Source: Luteimonas panaciterrae (GTDB lineage Bacteria > Pseudomonadota > Gammaproteobacteria > Xanthomonadales > Xanthomonadaceae). From it: DNA of 64,000 bases. Position numbers and translations under genes: made by a program. Below, piece by piece: positions 24,257 through 33,873 of the stretch. Every line of letters begins with the position of its first letter. Within the stretch, counting starts at the first letter, position 1. The notes below the pieces were generated by a model. The model was not told where the DNA came from. It was given only the letters and a program-made list of their open reading frames with translations, and did no database searches. The DNA lies in the NCBI RefSeq assembly GCF_020511115.1, contig NZ_JAJAVH010000001.1, forward strand, positions 62,001 to 126,000, written 5' to 3'.

Positions 24257-25180
24257 CTAGACCTCGATTCCGATCGTGCCGCCGGGCCCGCGCGCCGGTG
24301 GCGACACGTCGTCCTGTTCGCCGAAGGTGTCGCGCCACGCGAAATACGCAGCGCCGGTCAGCACGACCAGCAGCACCATGCCCACGATGATCAGGATGAT
24401 GAAGCCAAGCAGGCTGCCGAAGGCCGGATGCAGGAGTCCGCCGATCCACACCGCGATCAGGACGAAGACCACCGCGAACGCCCCCAGCAACAGCGAGCCT
24501 CCAAAAAACATTGCCCCGGCCAGGAAATTGGCCGGGAAATTCACCAACGTGGCGCGCAGGGCCGCGCGCAATGCTTCCGTCACCGGCAATTTCGAGAACA
24601 GGATGAGCGGAACTCCGAACAGGGTCAGTGCGAAGCTGAAATAGTTGAAGACCATCTGCACCAGCGTCATCAGACCTGGATTGTCGGGCGTTGGCATGGT
24701 CTCCGGCATGACGCCACCCGCGGCGGAACGCAACGCGGCCAGATAGTTGGTCCAGTATTCGCCGCCAGCCAATCCCACCACCAGTGCGGTGCTCAGGATT
24801 GCCAGCAACAGCTGGACGAAGCCGAGCAGCGCCAGCTGTCCGGCGCGCCCTTGGCGGAACGGTGCGAATAGGCCGCTCGCCTTCGCCTCGCGCCCGCTTT
24901 CGGCTTCGCGGATCACATGCATCAATCCGCCCAGCAGCACCGGAAACAACAGGAACAGGACCACGTACGCGGGCACCATCCAAGGCAGCACCGCATTGAT
25001 ATCGCTGCCGGCACTCAGCGTGGCCGAAACCGGCAACAGCAACAGCATGACCGACAGGTACAGCACTCCCATCATCAGCAATGCCGCGCCGAAGATGGCA
25101 CGCGGATTGCGCGCGCCAAGATTGATCGCTTGCCGCATCCAGGCAATGGCCTGGGTGATCGGCTGTCTACGGACTTGCAT
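24257..25180 (-). CDS. BPSS1780-type membrane protein
   Basis: 307 residues, six predicted membrane segments, with the N-terminal signature WMRQAINLGARNPRAIFGAALLMM. The body is hydrophobic with an EAESGREAKASGLFAPFRQGRAGQLALLG loop and FSKLPVTEALRAALRATLVNFPANF. The pattern is that of the BPSS1780/DUF2189-like family often found beside RDD genes. Function unknown. Its start is ATG 25180, with GAGAT a few bases upstream. Confidence 0.7.
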   Translation of the reverse strand: MQVRRQPITQAIAWMRQAINLGARNPRAIFGAALLMMGVLYLSVMLLLLPVSATLSAGSDINAVLPWMVPAYVVLFLLFPVLLGGLMHVIREAESGREAKASGLFAPFRQGRAGQLALLGFVQLLLAILSTALVVGLAGGEYWTNYLAALRSAAGGVMPETMPTPDNPGLMTLVQMVFNYFSFALTLFGVPLILFSKLPVTEALRAALRATLVNFPANFLAGAMFFGGSLLLGAFAVVFVLIAVWIGGLLHPAFGSLLGFIILIIVGMVLLVVLTGAAYFAWRDTFGEQDDVSPPARGPGGTIGIEV

Positions 25181-25211
25181 GGGATCTCGTCTGATGTCGT
25201 GGCGCGGCGGT

Positions 25212-25952
25212 TCAACCCGCGACGGCAAGCGCCTGCGTCCTAGGAACAAAGCGCCTGACGAAGCGCCGCAGCACGCTGCGCGCGTGGGGGGTGGCGGAGA
25301 TATTACGCGACACCGCATGCGCATCGATGCCTTCGCGCCCCAGCGCATCCGCGCGCGCCCGCACGTAGCCGCGCATGTGCGTGGAACTGAATTCAGGGTG
25401 GAACTGCACGCCCCAGACCCGATCGCCCCAGCGGAAGGCATGGCAGCCATCCTGTTCGGACATCGCCAGCACCGCGGCGCCCTCCGGCGCGCGCAGCACG
25501 GTCTGCAGGTGCGTGGTCTGCGCGCGGAAGCGTGCCGGCAGACCCGCGAACAGTGAATCGGCAGGCGCCTGCGGCGACAGGCCGACCTCGACCGTCCCCA
25601 TTTCGCGCCCCTTCGGGTTGTCGCCGACCTCGCCGCCCAGCGCATGCGCGAGCAGCTGATGGCCGTAGCAGATGCCGAAGATCGGCACACCCGCGTGCGC
25701 CGCTTCGCGCAGCCATTCGGCGCTGCGTTCGCTCCAGTCGTGGCGGTCGGTGACCATCGCGGCCGAGCCGGTGACGATCACGCCCGCGAAACCCTCCCGG
25801 GTCGGCAGCGAATCCCCTCGCTCGACGTCGACCACCACCGCCCGATCGCGTTCGAGACCTGCGGCGGTGCGAATCCAGTGTGGGAAGCCGCCATGGCGGC
25901 GCATCGACGGCACAGGCTGGCCGGTTTCGAGGATCAGAAATGGGGCGGACAT
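25212..25952 (-). CDS. Class I glutamine amidotransferase-like protein
   Basis: 246 residues with a GATase1 fold. The nucleophile elbow is GICYGHQLL (Cys95), with FHPEF carrying the catalytic His-Pro-Glu triad, and GVIVTGSAAMVTD near the N-terminus. It resembles GuaA-like domains of the YfeJ type with no partner domain. A standalone amidase or a glutamine amidotransferase of unknown target is likely. It is divergent from glyQ, whose promoter must lie in the 72 bases between them. Confidence 0.85.
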   Translation of the reverse strand: MSAPFLILETGQPVPSMRRHGGFPHWIRTAAGLERDRAVVVDVERGDSLPTREGFAGVIVTGSAAMVTDRHDWSERSAEWLREAAHAGVPIFGICYGHQLLAHALGGEVGDNPKGREMGTVEVGLSPQAPADSLFAGLPARFRAQTTHLQTVLRAPEGAAVLAMSEQDGCHAFRWGDRVWGVQFHPEFSSTHMRGYVRARADALGREGIDAHAVSRNISATPHARSVLRRFVRRFVPRTQALAVAG

Positions 25953-25988
25953 GGGGGAAATCCGGAAAGGCTTTCGTGATTGCGTCGC

Positions 25989-25994
25989 TATACT
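25989..25994 (+). promoter_or_regulatory. Probable -10 element of glyQS
   Basis: TATACT lies 30 bases upstream of the glyQ ATG (26025) in the short divergent region before the amidotransferase gene. No convincing -35 element was seen at the usual spacing. Confidence 0.35.
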
Positions 25995-26024
25995 ACCCGG
26001 CCGTCGTTTGCGGCACCGCAGGCC

Positions 26025-26914
<890 letters not shown>

Positions 26915-26918
<4 letters not shown>

Positions 26919-29185
26919 GCGCCAAGCTTCCTCTCCCCGCTCTTCCCCTGCTTGTAGAGCTCGGCACCGAGGAACTGCCCGTCAAGGCGCTGCCCGCGCT
27001 GGCGCAGGCGTTGTTCGATGGCGTGCTCGATGCACTGAACAAGCGCGGCATCGCCTGCGAACGCGGCGATGCCAAACCGCTGTACAGCCCGCGCCGTCTC
27101 GCGGTGCAACTGCCCGCGGTCGCCGTCGAACAACCCGAGCAGCGTTCGGAAGTGCTCGGCCCCTATCTCAACGTCGCCCTCGATGCCGACGGCCAGCCGA
27201 CCAAGGCCCTGCAAGGCTTCGCCGCGAAGGCCGGCGTCGATTGGACACAGTTGGAACGCATCGCTGACAACAAGGGCGAACGCTTCGTCCATCGCGCGCT
27301 CAAGCCCGGTGCCAAGACCGCCGAACTGCTGCCTGAAGTGCTGCGCGAAGCCATCGCCGCGATGCCGATCCCCAAGCCGATGCGCTGGGGCGATCACGAT
27401 TACGCCTTCGCGCGCCCCGTGCACTGGCTGGTGCTGCTGCTCGGCGACGACGTGGTCGAAGGCGGGCTGTTCGGCGTGCGCGCCGGACGCGACAGCCGCG
27501 GTCACCGCTTCCTGCACGGAGGCGCGGTCACGATCGCGCGGCCCGGCGACTATCTCGAAACCTTGCGCGCCGCCAAGGTGCTGGCCGACCCGGATGAACG
27601 CCGCACGCACATCGCCGCCGAAGTCGAACAGGCCGCGCGCGCCGTCGGCGGTCACGCCCGCATCGATGCCGACAATCTCGAACAGGTGAACTGCCTGGTC
27701 GAGTGGCCGAAAGCGGTGGCTTGCACGTTCGAGCCGGAATTCCTGGCCGTGCCGCAGGAAGCGCTGATCGCCACGATGGAAGCCAACCAGAAGTTCTTCC
27801 CCGTGTTGAGCGAGGGCGGACGGCTGACCGAACACTTCGTCGGCATCGCCAACATCGAGTCGAAGAACCCCGAGGAAATCCGCAAGGGCTACGAGCGCGT
27901 GATCCGCCCGCGCTTCGCCGATGCCAAGTTCTTCTACGACGAGGACCTGAAGCAGGGACTGAGCGCGATGAACGCCGGTCTCGCTTCCGTGACCTATCAG
28001 GCCAAGCTCGGTAGCGTGGCCGAGAAGGCGAATCGTGTCGCTGCGCTCGCAGAAGTCATCGCGCCGCAGATTGGTGTCGATCCCGTGCTCGCGCGCCGCG
28101 CGGCGTTGCTCGCCAAAGCCGACCTGCAGTCGCGCATGGTCAACGAATTTCCGGAATTGCAGGGCATCGCCGGACGCTACTACGCCAAGCACGATGCGGC
28201 GCTTGACGACTTGAGTGCCGACGATCGCCAATCGCTCGCAAACGCTATCGACGAGGCTTATCAGCCGCGCTTCGCCGGCGACGACATCGCGCTCTCGCCG
28301 CTGGGCAAGACGCTGGCGATCGCTGAGCGTCTCGATACCTTGGCAGGCGGTTTCGCGGCCGGCTTGAAGCCGACGGGCAACAAAGACCCGTTCGCGCTGC
28401 GCCGTAACGCGCTGGGCCTGGCCCGCTCCTTGATCGAAAGCGGGATCGACATCAACCTGCAGAGTCTTCTGTCGACCGCGGCACTACAAGCCGTCCTTGC
28501 CGTCGCCTCCACGAGCCCCAAGGACGCGGAGAAGCAGAAGGAACATTTGAAAGGCGTGGCAACCGCCACGACTGATACCACGGCGATTCGCAGCAGCTTC
28601 GTCGCCAACTTCCTCCGCGACCATGCCGTCGACCAGCAACAGGTGCTTCACGTTCTGAATGCCGACGCCATCGCCACGGAAGCTTACGACTTCATTCTCG
28701 ACCGCCTGCGCGGCTACTACGCCGACAAGGGCGTCTCCGTGCAGCATTTCAACGCGGTTGCCGAGAAACATCCCACATCGCTCTACGACTTCGACCGCCG
28801 CATCGACGCCATCGGCACCTTCGCCACGCTGCCGGAAGCCGCCGCGCTGGCCGCCGCCAACAAGCGCATCGGCAACATCCTCAAGAAGGTGGAAGGCGAC
28901 ATCCCCGCTACCGTCGACGCCACGTTGTTGAAGGAACCGGCGGAAAGCGCCCTCGCCGAAGCCGTTGAAGCCGTCTACGCCGAAACCGGCCACGCGCTCG
29001 CCCACGGCGACTACGTCAACGCCCTCGCCCATCTCGCCCGCCTGCGCCCGCAGGTCGACGCCTTCTTCGATAACGTGATGGTGAACGTCGACGACCTGCC
29101 GCTGCGCAACAATCGCCTGGCTTTGCTGAAGCGCCTCGCCGACCGGCTTGGCAGCGTCGCCGCCATCGAGCACCTGTCCGGTTGA
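26915..29185 (+). CDS. glyS: Glycyl-tRNA synthetase beta subunit GlyS (with insertion)
   Basis: 756 residues, against about 690 in E. coli. The N-terminal [31 protein letters not shown]-like region and [22 protein letters not shown] are standard beta-subunit features, as is the C-terminal [35 protein letters not shown] (DALR-related region). Roughly residues 515-585 (starting near 28457) form an extra segment, [38 protein letters not shown], that is Ala/Thr/Lys-rich and predicted helical. It may be an elaboration of the anticodon-interacting region. The enzyme is likely functional because the frame is uninterrupted. Confidence 0.95.
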
Positions 29186-29189
29186 CCGC

Positions 29190-30776
29190 GTGAATACCGC
29201 CCGCCTCGACGCCTGGCAACGCGCGCAATCCGCCCTCGCTCAGCGGAATCTGCCGGAAGCCGAGCGCCAGTTCGAGGCGGTGCTGCAAGCCGACCCCGGC
29301 CATGTGCAGGCGCGCGTCCTGATCGCCGGCGTGCTCCTCGCCACCGGACGGCTGCGCCAGGCATGCGCGCATCTCGTGCACGCGGCGAACTCGCTTCCGA
29401 ACGATGCCGTCACCGTCTGTCGCGTCGCGCAAGCGCTGCTGCGTGTCGGCGAATCGGCCGCCGTGCGGGATTGCCTTTCGCATCCGGCGATCGCGCAATG
29501 CCGCGACGGCGCCGCGCTCGCTACCTTCGCGCATCTGCATCAGTCGCTGGGCGAGCACGCCAAGGCGCTCGACCTGATGGATCGCGCGCGCGCCCTGGGT
29601 TACGACAACGCGGATTTCCGCTACTTCCGCAGCATCCAGTTGCAGTTCAACGGGCTTCTGACCGAAGCCGAACAGGAACTGGAAAGCTGCCTGCGTCTTG
29701 GACCGACCTTCGGCCGCGCTTCGCTCACGCTGGCCAGATTGCGGAAACAGACACCGCAAACCCATCACCTCGACTACATCAACAAGCAACTGCCGCGGGT
29801 TCAAGCCGGCAGCGAGGACCACGCCGCCTTCGAGTTCGCCCGTTACAAGGAACTCGAGGACCTGGGCGAGTTCGACCAGGCCTGGACGGCGCTCGAACGC
29901 GCCAACGCAATCATGCATCAGCGCTTGAAGCATGATCCGCTCAAGGAAAAGGCACTCTACGATTCACTGGCGACGGCATGCGATGCCGCGTTCCTGCAGC
30001 AGTCCGCGACTGTGGCGTCCGATGCCGAAGGCCCGACGCCGATTTTCGTCATCGGCCTGCCGCGATCGGGCACCACCGTGCTGGACCGCATCCTGGGCAA
30101 TCACTCCCAGGTCGTTTCGGCAGGGGAGCTTGGCGACTTCGCACATCAGCTTCGCTGGTCGGCGGACGTTCCCGGACAGACGTTGGTCGACGCCGCCGTG
30201 ATCGATCGCCTGCCCAAACTCGATTTCGCAGAAATCGGGCGCCGCTATCTCGCACAGACGGGATGGCGCGCGATGGGGCATGCCTATTTCGTCGACAAGC
30301 TTCCGGCCAATTTCATGATCGCCGGCCTGATCGCCAAAGCGTTGCCGCAAGCGATCATCCTGCATCTTTCGCGCGACCCCATGGATGTTTGCTTCTCGAA
30401 CTACCGCGCACTGTTCGGCAGTTCCTACCCATACAGCTACAACCTGCAGACATTGGCCGCGCATTACGGCACGTACCGGCGCCTGATGGCGCATTGGCAT
30501 GCGGCCATGTCCGGCCGGATTCTCGATGTCGACTATCAGGCCCTCGTCACCGCCCCCGAAGACAGCGCGCGCAAGATACTGGCATTCTGCGGACTCGCGC
30601 AGGAAGACCACTGCATCGATCTTTCGCGCAACAAAGCGCCCGTTTCTACGCTGAGCAGCGCGCAGGTGCGCGAAGGCATCCATGCGCGCGGCATCGCCGA
30701 GTGGAAACGCTACGAGCGGCAGTTGCAGCCGTTGCGCGAGGCGCTCGATACGGTTCTGGCAACGACCGCGCAATGA
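29190..30776 (+). CDS. TPR-containing sulfotransferase family protein
   Basis: 528 residues. The first ~270 residues form TPR-like helical pairs (AQRNLPEAERQFEAVLQADPGHVQARVLIAGVLLATGRLRQ and so on). The second half is a PAPS-dependent sulfotransferase. The 5'-phosphosulfate loop is FVIGLPRSGTTVLDRILGNHS, and HLSRDPMDVCFSNYRALFGSS carries the 3'-phosphate-binding Arg/Ser. It starts with GTG 29190, five bases after glyS, and ends on a strong terminator hairpin. Proteins of this architecture are common in xanthomonads beside TonB receptors, as here, suggesting modification or uptake of a sulfated metabolite or cell-surface polymer; the substrate is unknown. Confidence 0.85.
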   Translation: MNTARLDAWQRAQSALAQRNLPEAERQFEAVLQADPGHVQARVLIAGVLLATGRLRQACAHLVHAANSLPNDAVTVCRVAQALLRVGESAAVRDCLSHPAIAQCRDGAALATFAHLHQSLGEHAKALDLMDRARALGYDNADFRYFRSIQLQFNGLLTEAEQELESCLRLGPTFGRASLTLARLRKQTPQTHHLDYINKQLPRVQAGSEDHAAFEFARYKELEDLGEFDQAWTALERANAIMHQRLKHDPLKEKALYDSLATACDAAFLQQSATVASDAEGPTPIFVIGLPRSGTTVLDRILGNHSQVVSAGELGDFAHQLRWSADVPGQTLVDAAVIDRLPKLDFAEIGRRYLAQTGWRAMGHAYFVDKLPANFMIAGLIAKALPQAIILHLSRDPMDVCFSNYRALFGSSYPYSYNLQTLAAHYGTYRRLMAHWHAAMSGRILDVDYQALVTAPEDSARKILAFCGLAQEDHCIDLSRNKAPVSTLSSAQVREGIHARGIAEWKRYERQLQPLREALDTVLATTAQ

Positions 30777-30801
30777 AAAGGCCGGCTTGCGCCGGCCTTT
30801 T
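30777..30801. terminator. Bidirectional terminator
   Basis: AAAGGCCGGC-TTGC-GCCGGCCTTTT: an almost perfect stem with a 4-base loop and A/T tracts on both sides. It lies between the sulfotransferase stop (30776) and the stop of the convergent TonB receptor (30822), and can end transcription from both sides. Confidence 0.9.
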
Positions 30802-30821
30802 CGACTCCCTTCACTGCGACA

Positions 30822-33593
30822 TCAGAACTTCCACGTGACCTCGACCGTGTAGGAACGCCCGTAGCCGTTGTAGTTGAAGATGTTGTAGTAGGGATAGGCC
30901 GTGTAGGTACGATCCTCCGGCGGCTCCTCGTCGAGCAGGTTGTTGACCGTGAGGGTCAACTCGACATCGTCTGTGAACTGGTAGCCCAGCGTCGTGTTGA
31001 ATCGATAGTACGCGTCCACCCGCTTCGCATCCTTCGCGGCATAGCCGGCGGTGGTCAGCTGCGCGGCATAGTTCGGCGTGCCACCATAGCGGATGCCGTA
31101 CAGGGTTGCGTTCCACGGGCCCTTGTTCCAGTTCAGCGAGGCACTGCCGACGCTGCGGAACTCTGACGAGTAGAACGGCTCGCTCAGATAGTCGATCGTC
31201 GGATCTTCCGGATACTGCTGACGCTCGTGATCCAGCGTGACGTTGTACTGCAGGCCCAGGCCGAAATTGCCGACGCTCGCGGTTTCCCAGCTGTAGTTCA
31301 GCTTGGCCAGGATGCCCGACACTTCCTCGTTGGAGATATTGATCGGGTTGGTGCGGACCGTATTGACCTGGTAAGGCACCGGCGCGGTCTCCGGGCTGCG
31401 GCCGATGCGGCCCAACGCGTCGACGCAGGTCGGCGATGCCGGATCGAGCTGACCGAGGCGGCAGGCCGATTCCGTGCGCATCAGGCTGTCGAGGCTCAGG
31501 TCGTTGACCTCATCCTCGATCTTGATGCGGTAGTAGTCGGCGCTGACGTCGAAGTTGGCCGACGGCGACCACACCACGCCGAAACCCCACGACTTGGCGG
31601 TGATCGACTTCAGCTCCCTGTTGCCCGACCGGGTGCCGAAGACCTGCTCGGCGTTGTAGGTGCAGTCGTCGATCGGCACGCCCGGTTCTTCGGTGGCGCA
31701 ACGGTAGTAGTCGGTTGCCGTCGTGTAATAGCCGCTGTCGCCGGCAAACGTGTAGGCCATGTCGGGGGCCTTGAACGCCGTGGCGTAGTTCGCGCGGATC
31801 AGCAGCGACTCGATCGGCCGGAATTCCAGGCCGAGCTTGTAGGTGGCATCGCTGTCGGAGCTGCCGCCCTTGTTCTTGTAATGATCGTAGCGACCCGAAA
31901 GGTTCGCGGTCAGCTTGCTGAAGATCGGCACGCGGAATTCCACACCCAGCGCTTCATTGGTGCGCTTGCCCGAACCCTGCGTACCGGTGAGGCCCCAGAA
32001 TTCGCCATTGACCACGCGCGGGTCGGTAGGATTTTCCCAGGACTGCTCGCCGGCCTGCAGCACCGCCGCGAATCCAACCGGACCGGCGGGAAGGTTGAAC
32101 AATTCGGTATTGGTCAATTGTAGGTTGACGTTCTGCGTCCAAGTCTTGGAATCGGTCTTGATCTCGCCCTGGAAGCTGCGGTACTGCTCGGGTGTCAATG
32201 CCTTGTAGAACGCGGCCTCGTTCGGCGCGTAGACGGGATAGCCGTAGTACTCGCCCAGCTGCGGTCCGAGGAACTGCTGACGGAAGAAGTCCTCCACTTC
32301 GTCCTCGAGCGCCCACAACTGCCGGCTCTTGATCTTGTATTCGGAGCGGTTGTAGTAGGCGTCGTAGTTCCAGTTCGAGGAACCGAACGGTCCGCGGATA
32401 CCCGCCGCCACGTTGTACGAATCGCTGGTCAGGCGCTCGTTGTTCGCGTTCAGGCCGCCGGTTTCCTCGGGCGCGAAGATGTGCTGGAAGGTTTCGAAGT
32501 CGCCGCTGTTCTGGTTGAAGATGATCTGATTGTCGCCACCGGCCGCCCAGAAGCGCGAGCCGCTGTTGCTCTGGGTCTTGCTGCGATTGATCAGCAGGGT
32601 GCTGTACAGCTCGGTGGTGTCGCTGAGATCGAAGCTGGCATTGAGGTAGCCGCTGAGCGAACTCTCCTTGTTCATGATCGAGGTGAAGCCGGGCTCGGCG
32701 CGACTGCCGCAGTAGAAGCCGCGGTTCGGCCGGAAGTCATAGGTGGTGGTGCCGTTGTAGAGATTGCTCAGCCCAGCGCAGGCATCTGCGCCCGGATCGA
32801 TATAGGCGTTCTGAGTGGCGCTGATGCGGACGAACGTGCGGGAACCGTAGCGCAGCGCCGGATTCGGATTGTCGTTGGTGCTGTCGAAATCCTTGCGCTG
32901 GAAGCCATAGATCGGATCCTGCTTGGTGTACTGCAGACCATAGACCAGGTCGAGATTGCCGAAGGTGTGGCCGCCGGTGGCCTGGAAGCGCGCGTTGCCC
33001 CCACCGCCCTGGTCATAACCGCCGAAGCGGAAGCCCAGGGTGGTGCCGTCCAGATGCTTCTTGAGGATGATGTTGACCACGCCCGCGATCGCGCTCGAAC
33101 CGTAGATTGCCGATTGGTTGCCCGGCGCGATGTCGATGCGTTCGACCATGGAGGTCGGGATGCTGGCCAAGTCGACGAAGTTGCTCTGGCCGTTGTAGAG
33201 CAAGGGATAGTCCGCCATCGGGCGGCCGTCGATCAGCACCAGCGTGAAGCCGGGATCCAGACCCAGCATGCTGATCGGCTCGGCGCCCGGCGTGAAGCCG
33301 GCGGTGAACTGCGAATCCTGCACCGCGCCGGTCGCCATCGGCTGCGAACGCAGCACGTCATAGACATCACGGAAGCCTTGGCGCTTGATTTCTTCCGCGG
33401 TGATGGACTGCACCGGTGTCGCGGTCTCGATCTCGGCCTGGGGAATCAGCGACCCGGTCACCACGACCTTGTCCAGTTCCGTGGTCTTGTCGGAGGTCGA
33501 TTCCGTTTGCTCCTGCGCATGCACGCTGCCGATCGCCAAGGGCGATATCAAAGCGGCGCAAATGGCCGTGGACAAAAGTTTCTTCTTCGTCAT
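30822..33593 (-). CDS. TonB-dependent outer membrane receptor
   Basis: 923 residues. Signal peptide KKKLLSTAICAALISPLAIGSVHA, TonB-box-like DKVVVTGS, plug domain (TPVQSITAEEIKRQGFRDVYDVLRSQP; GLDPGFTLVLIDGRPMADYP; VERIDIAPGNQSAIYGSSAIAGVVNIILKKHLDG) and a 22-strand barrel ending in TVEVTWKF with terminal Phe. It imports an unknown ligand powered by TonB. ATG 33593 with GGGGA upstream is preferred over ATG 33608. Faces the TPR-sulfotransferase across a terminator. The ligand class (siderophore or carbohydrate) is not decided by sequence; the IDGRPMADYP type plug is that of the 'ligand-gated channel/oar-like' xanthomonad receptors. Confidence 0.92.
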   Translation of the reverse strand: MTKKKLLSTAICAALISPLAIGSVHAQEQTESTSDKTTELDKVVVTGSLIPQAEIETATPVQSITAEEIKRQGFRDVYDVLRSQPMATGAVQDSQFTAGFTPGAEPISMLGLDPGFTLVLIDGRPMADYPLLYNGQSNFVDLASIPTSMVERIDIAPGNQSAIYGSSAIAGVVNIILKKHLDGTTLGFRFGGYDQGGGGNARFQATGGHTFGNLDLVYGLQYTKQDPIYGFQRKDFDSTNDNPNPALRYGSRTFVRISATQNAYIDPGADACAGLSNLYNGTTTYDFRPNRGFYCGSRAEPGFTSIMNKESSLSGYLNASFDLSDTTELYSTLLINRSKTQSNSGSRFWAAGGDNQIIFNQNSGDFETFQHIFAPEETGGLNANNERLTSDSYNVAAGIRGPFGSSNWNYDAYYNRSEYKIKSRQLWALEDEVEDFFRQQFLGPQLGEYYGYPVYAPNEAAFYKALTPEQYRSFQGEIKTDSKTWTQNVNLQLTNTELFNLPAGPVGFAAVLQAGEQSWENPTDPRVVNGEFWGLTGTQGSGKRTNEALGVEFRVPIFSKLTANLSGRYDHYKNKGGSSDSDATYKLGLEFRPIESLLIRANYATAFKAPDMAYTFAGDSGYYTTATDYYRCATEEPGVPIDDCTYNAEQVFGTRSGNRELKSITAKSWGFGVVWSPSANFDVSADYYRIKIEDEVNDLSLDSLMRTESACRLGQLDPASPTCVDALGRIGRSPETAPVPYQVNTVRTNPINISNEEVSGILAKLNYSWETASVGNFGLGLQYNVTLDHERQQYPEDPTIDYLSEPFYSSEFRSVGSASLNWNKGPWNATLYGIRYGGTPNYAAQLTTAGYAAKDAKRVDAYYRFNTTLGYQFTDDVELTLTVNNLLDEEPPEDRTYTAYPYYNIFNYNGYGRSYTVEVTWKF

Positions 33594-33873
33594 GTTGTGA
33601 TTCCCCAACCTATAGTGTGTAGATGCGCTCGTGCGCTTCGGAAAAAGCAGTTGGTGGCAGCGGCGGGCCCATCCACAAAAGATGAATCAGCGCTGCTTGC
33701 GCAGTACTTCGATGTCTTCGTATTGCCCCTCGAATCACCGCTTCTTGACGCCGAATCTGCTTCGGATAAGGAGCGGCAAATTCGAAATTACGACTTCTTA
33801 ACGCGCTATGCAAGTGACCACGATGGTTCGTGACGGTTATCGAAACCGACCTTAGCCTTTATGCTTCACGACA

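Noticed and set aside
32481-33833. Plus-strand frame antisense to the TonB receptor
   Set aside because: The receptor on the other strand has all expected motifs; the antisense product has none.
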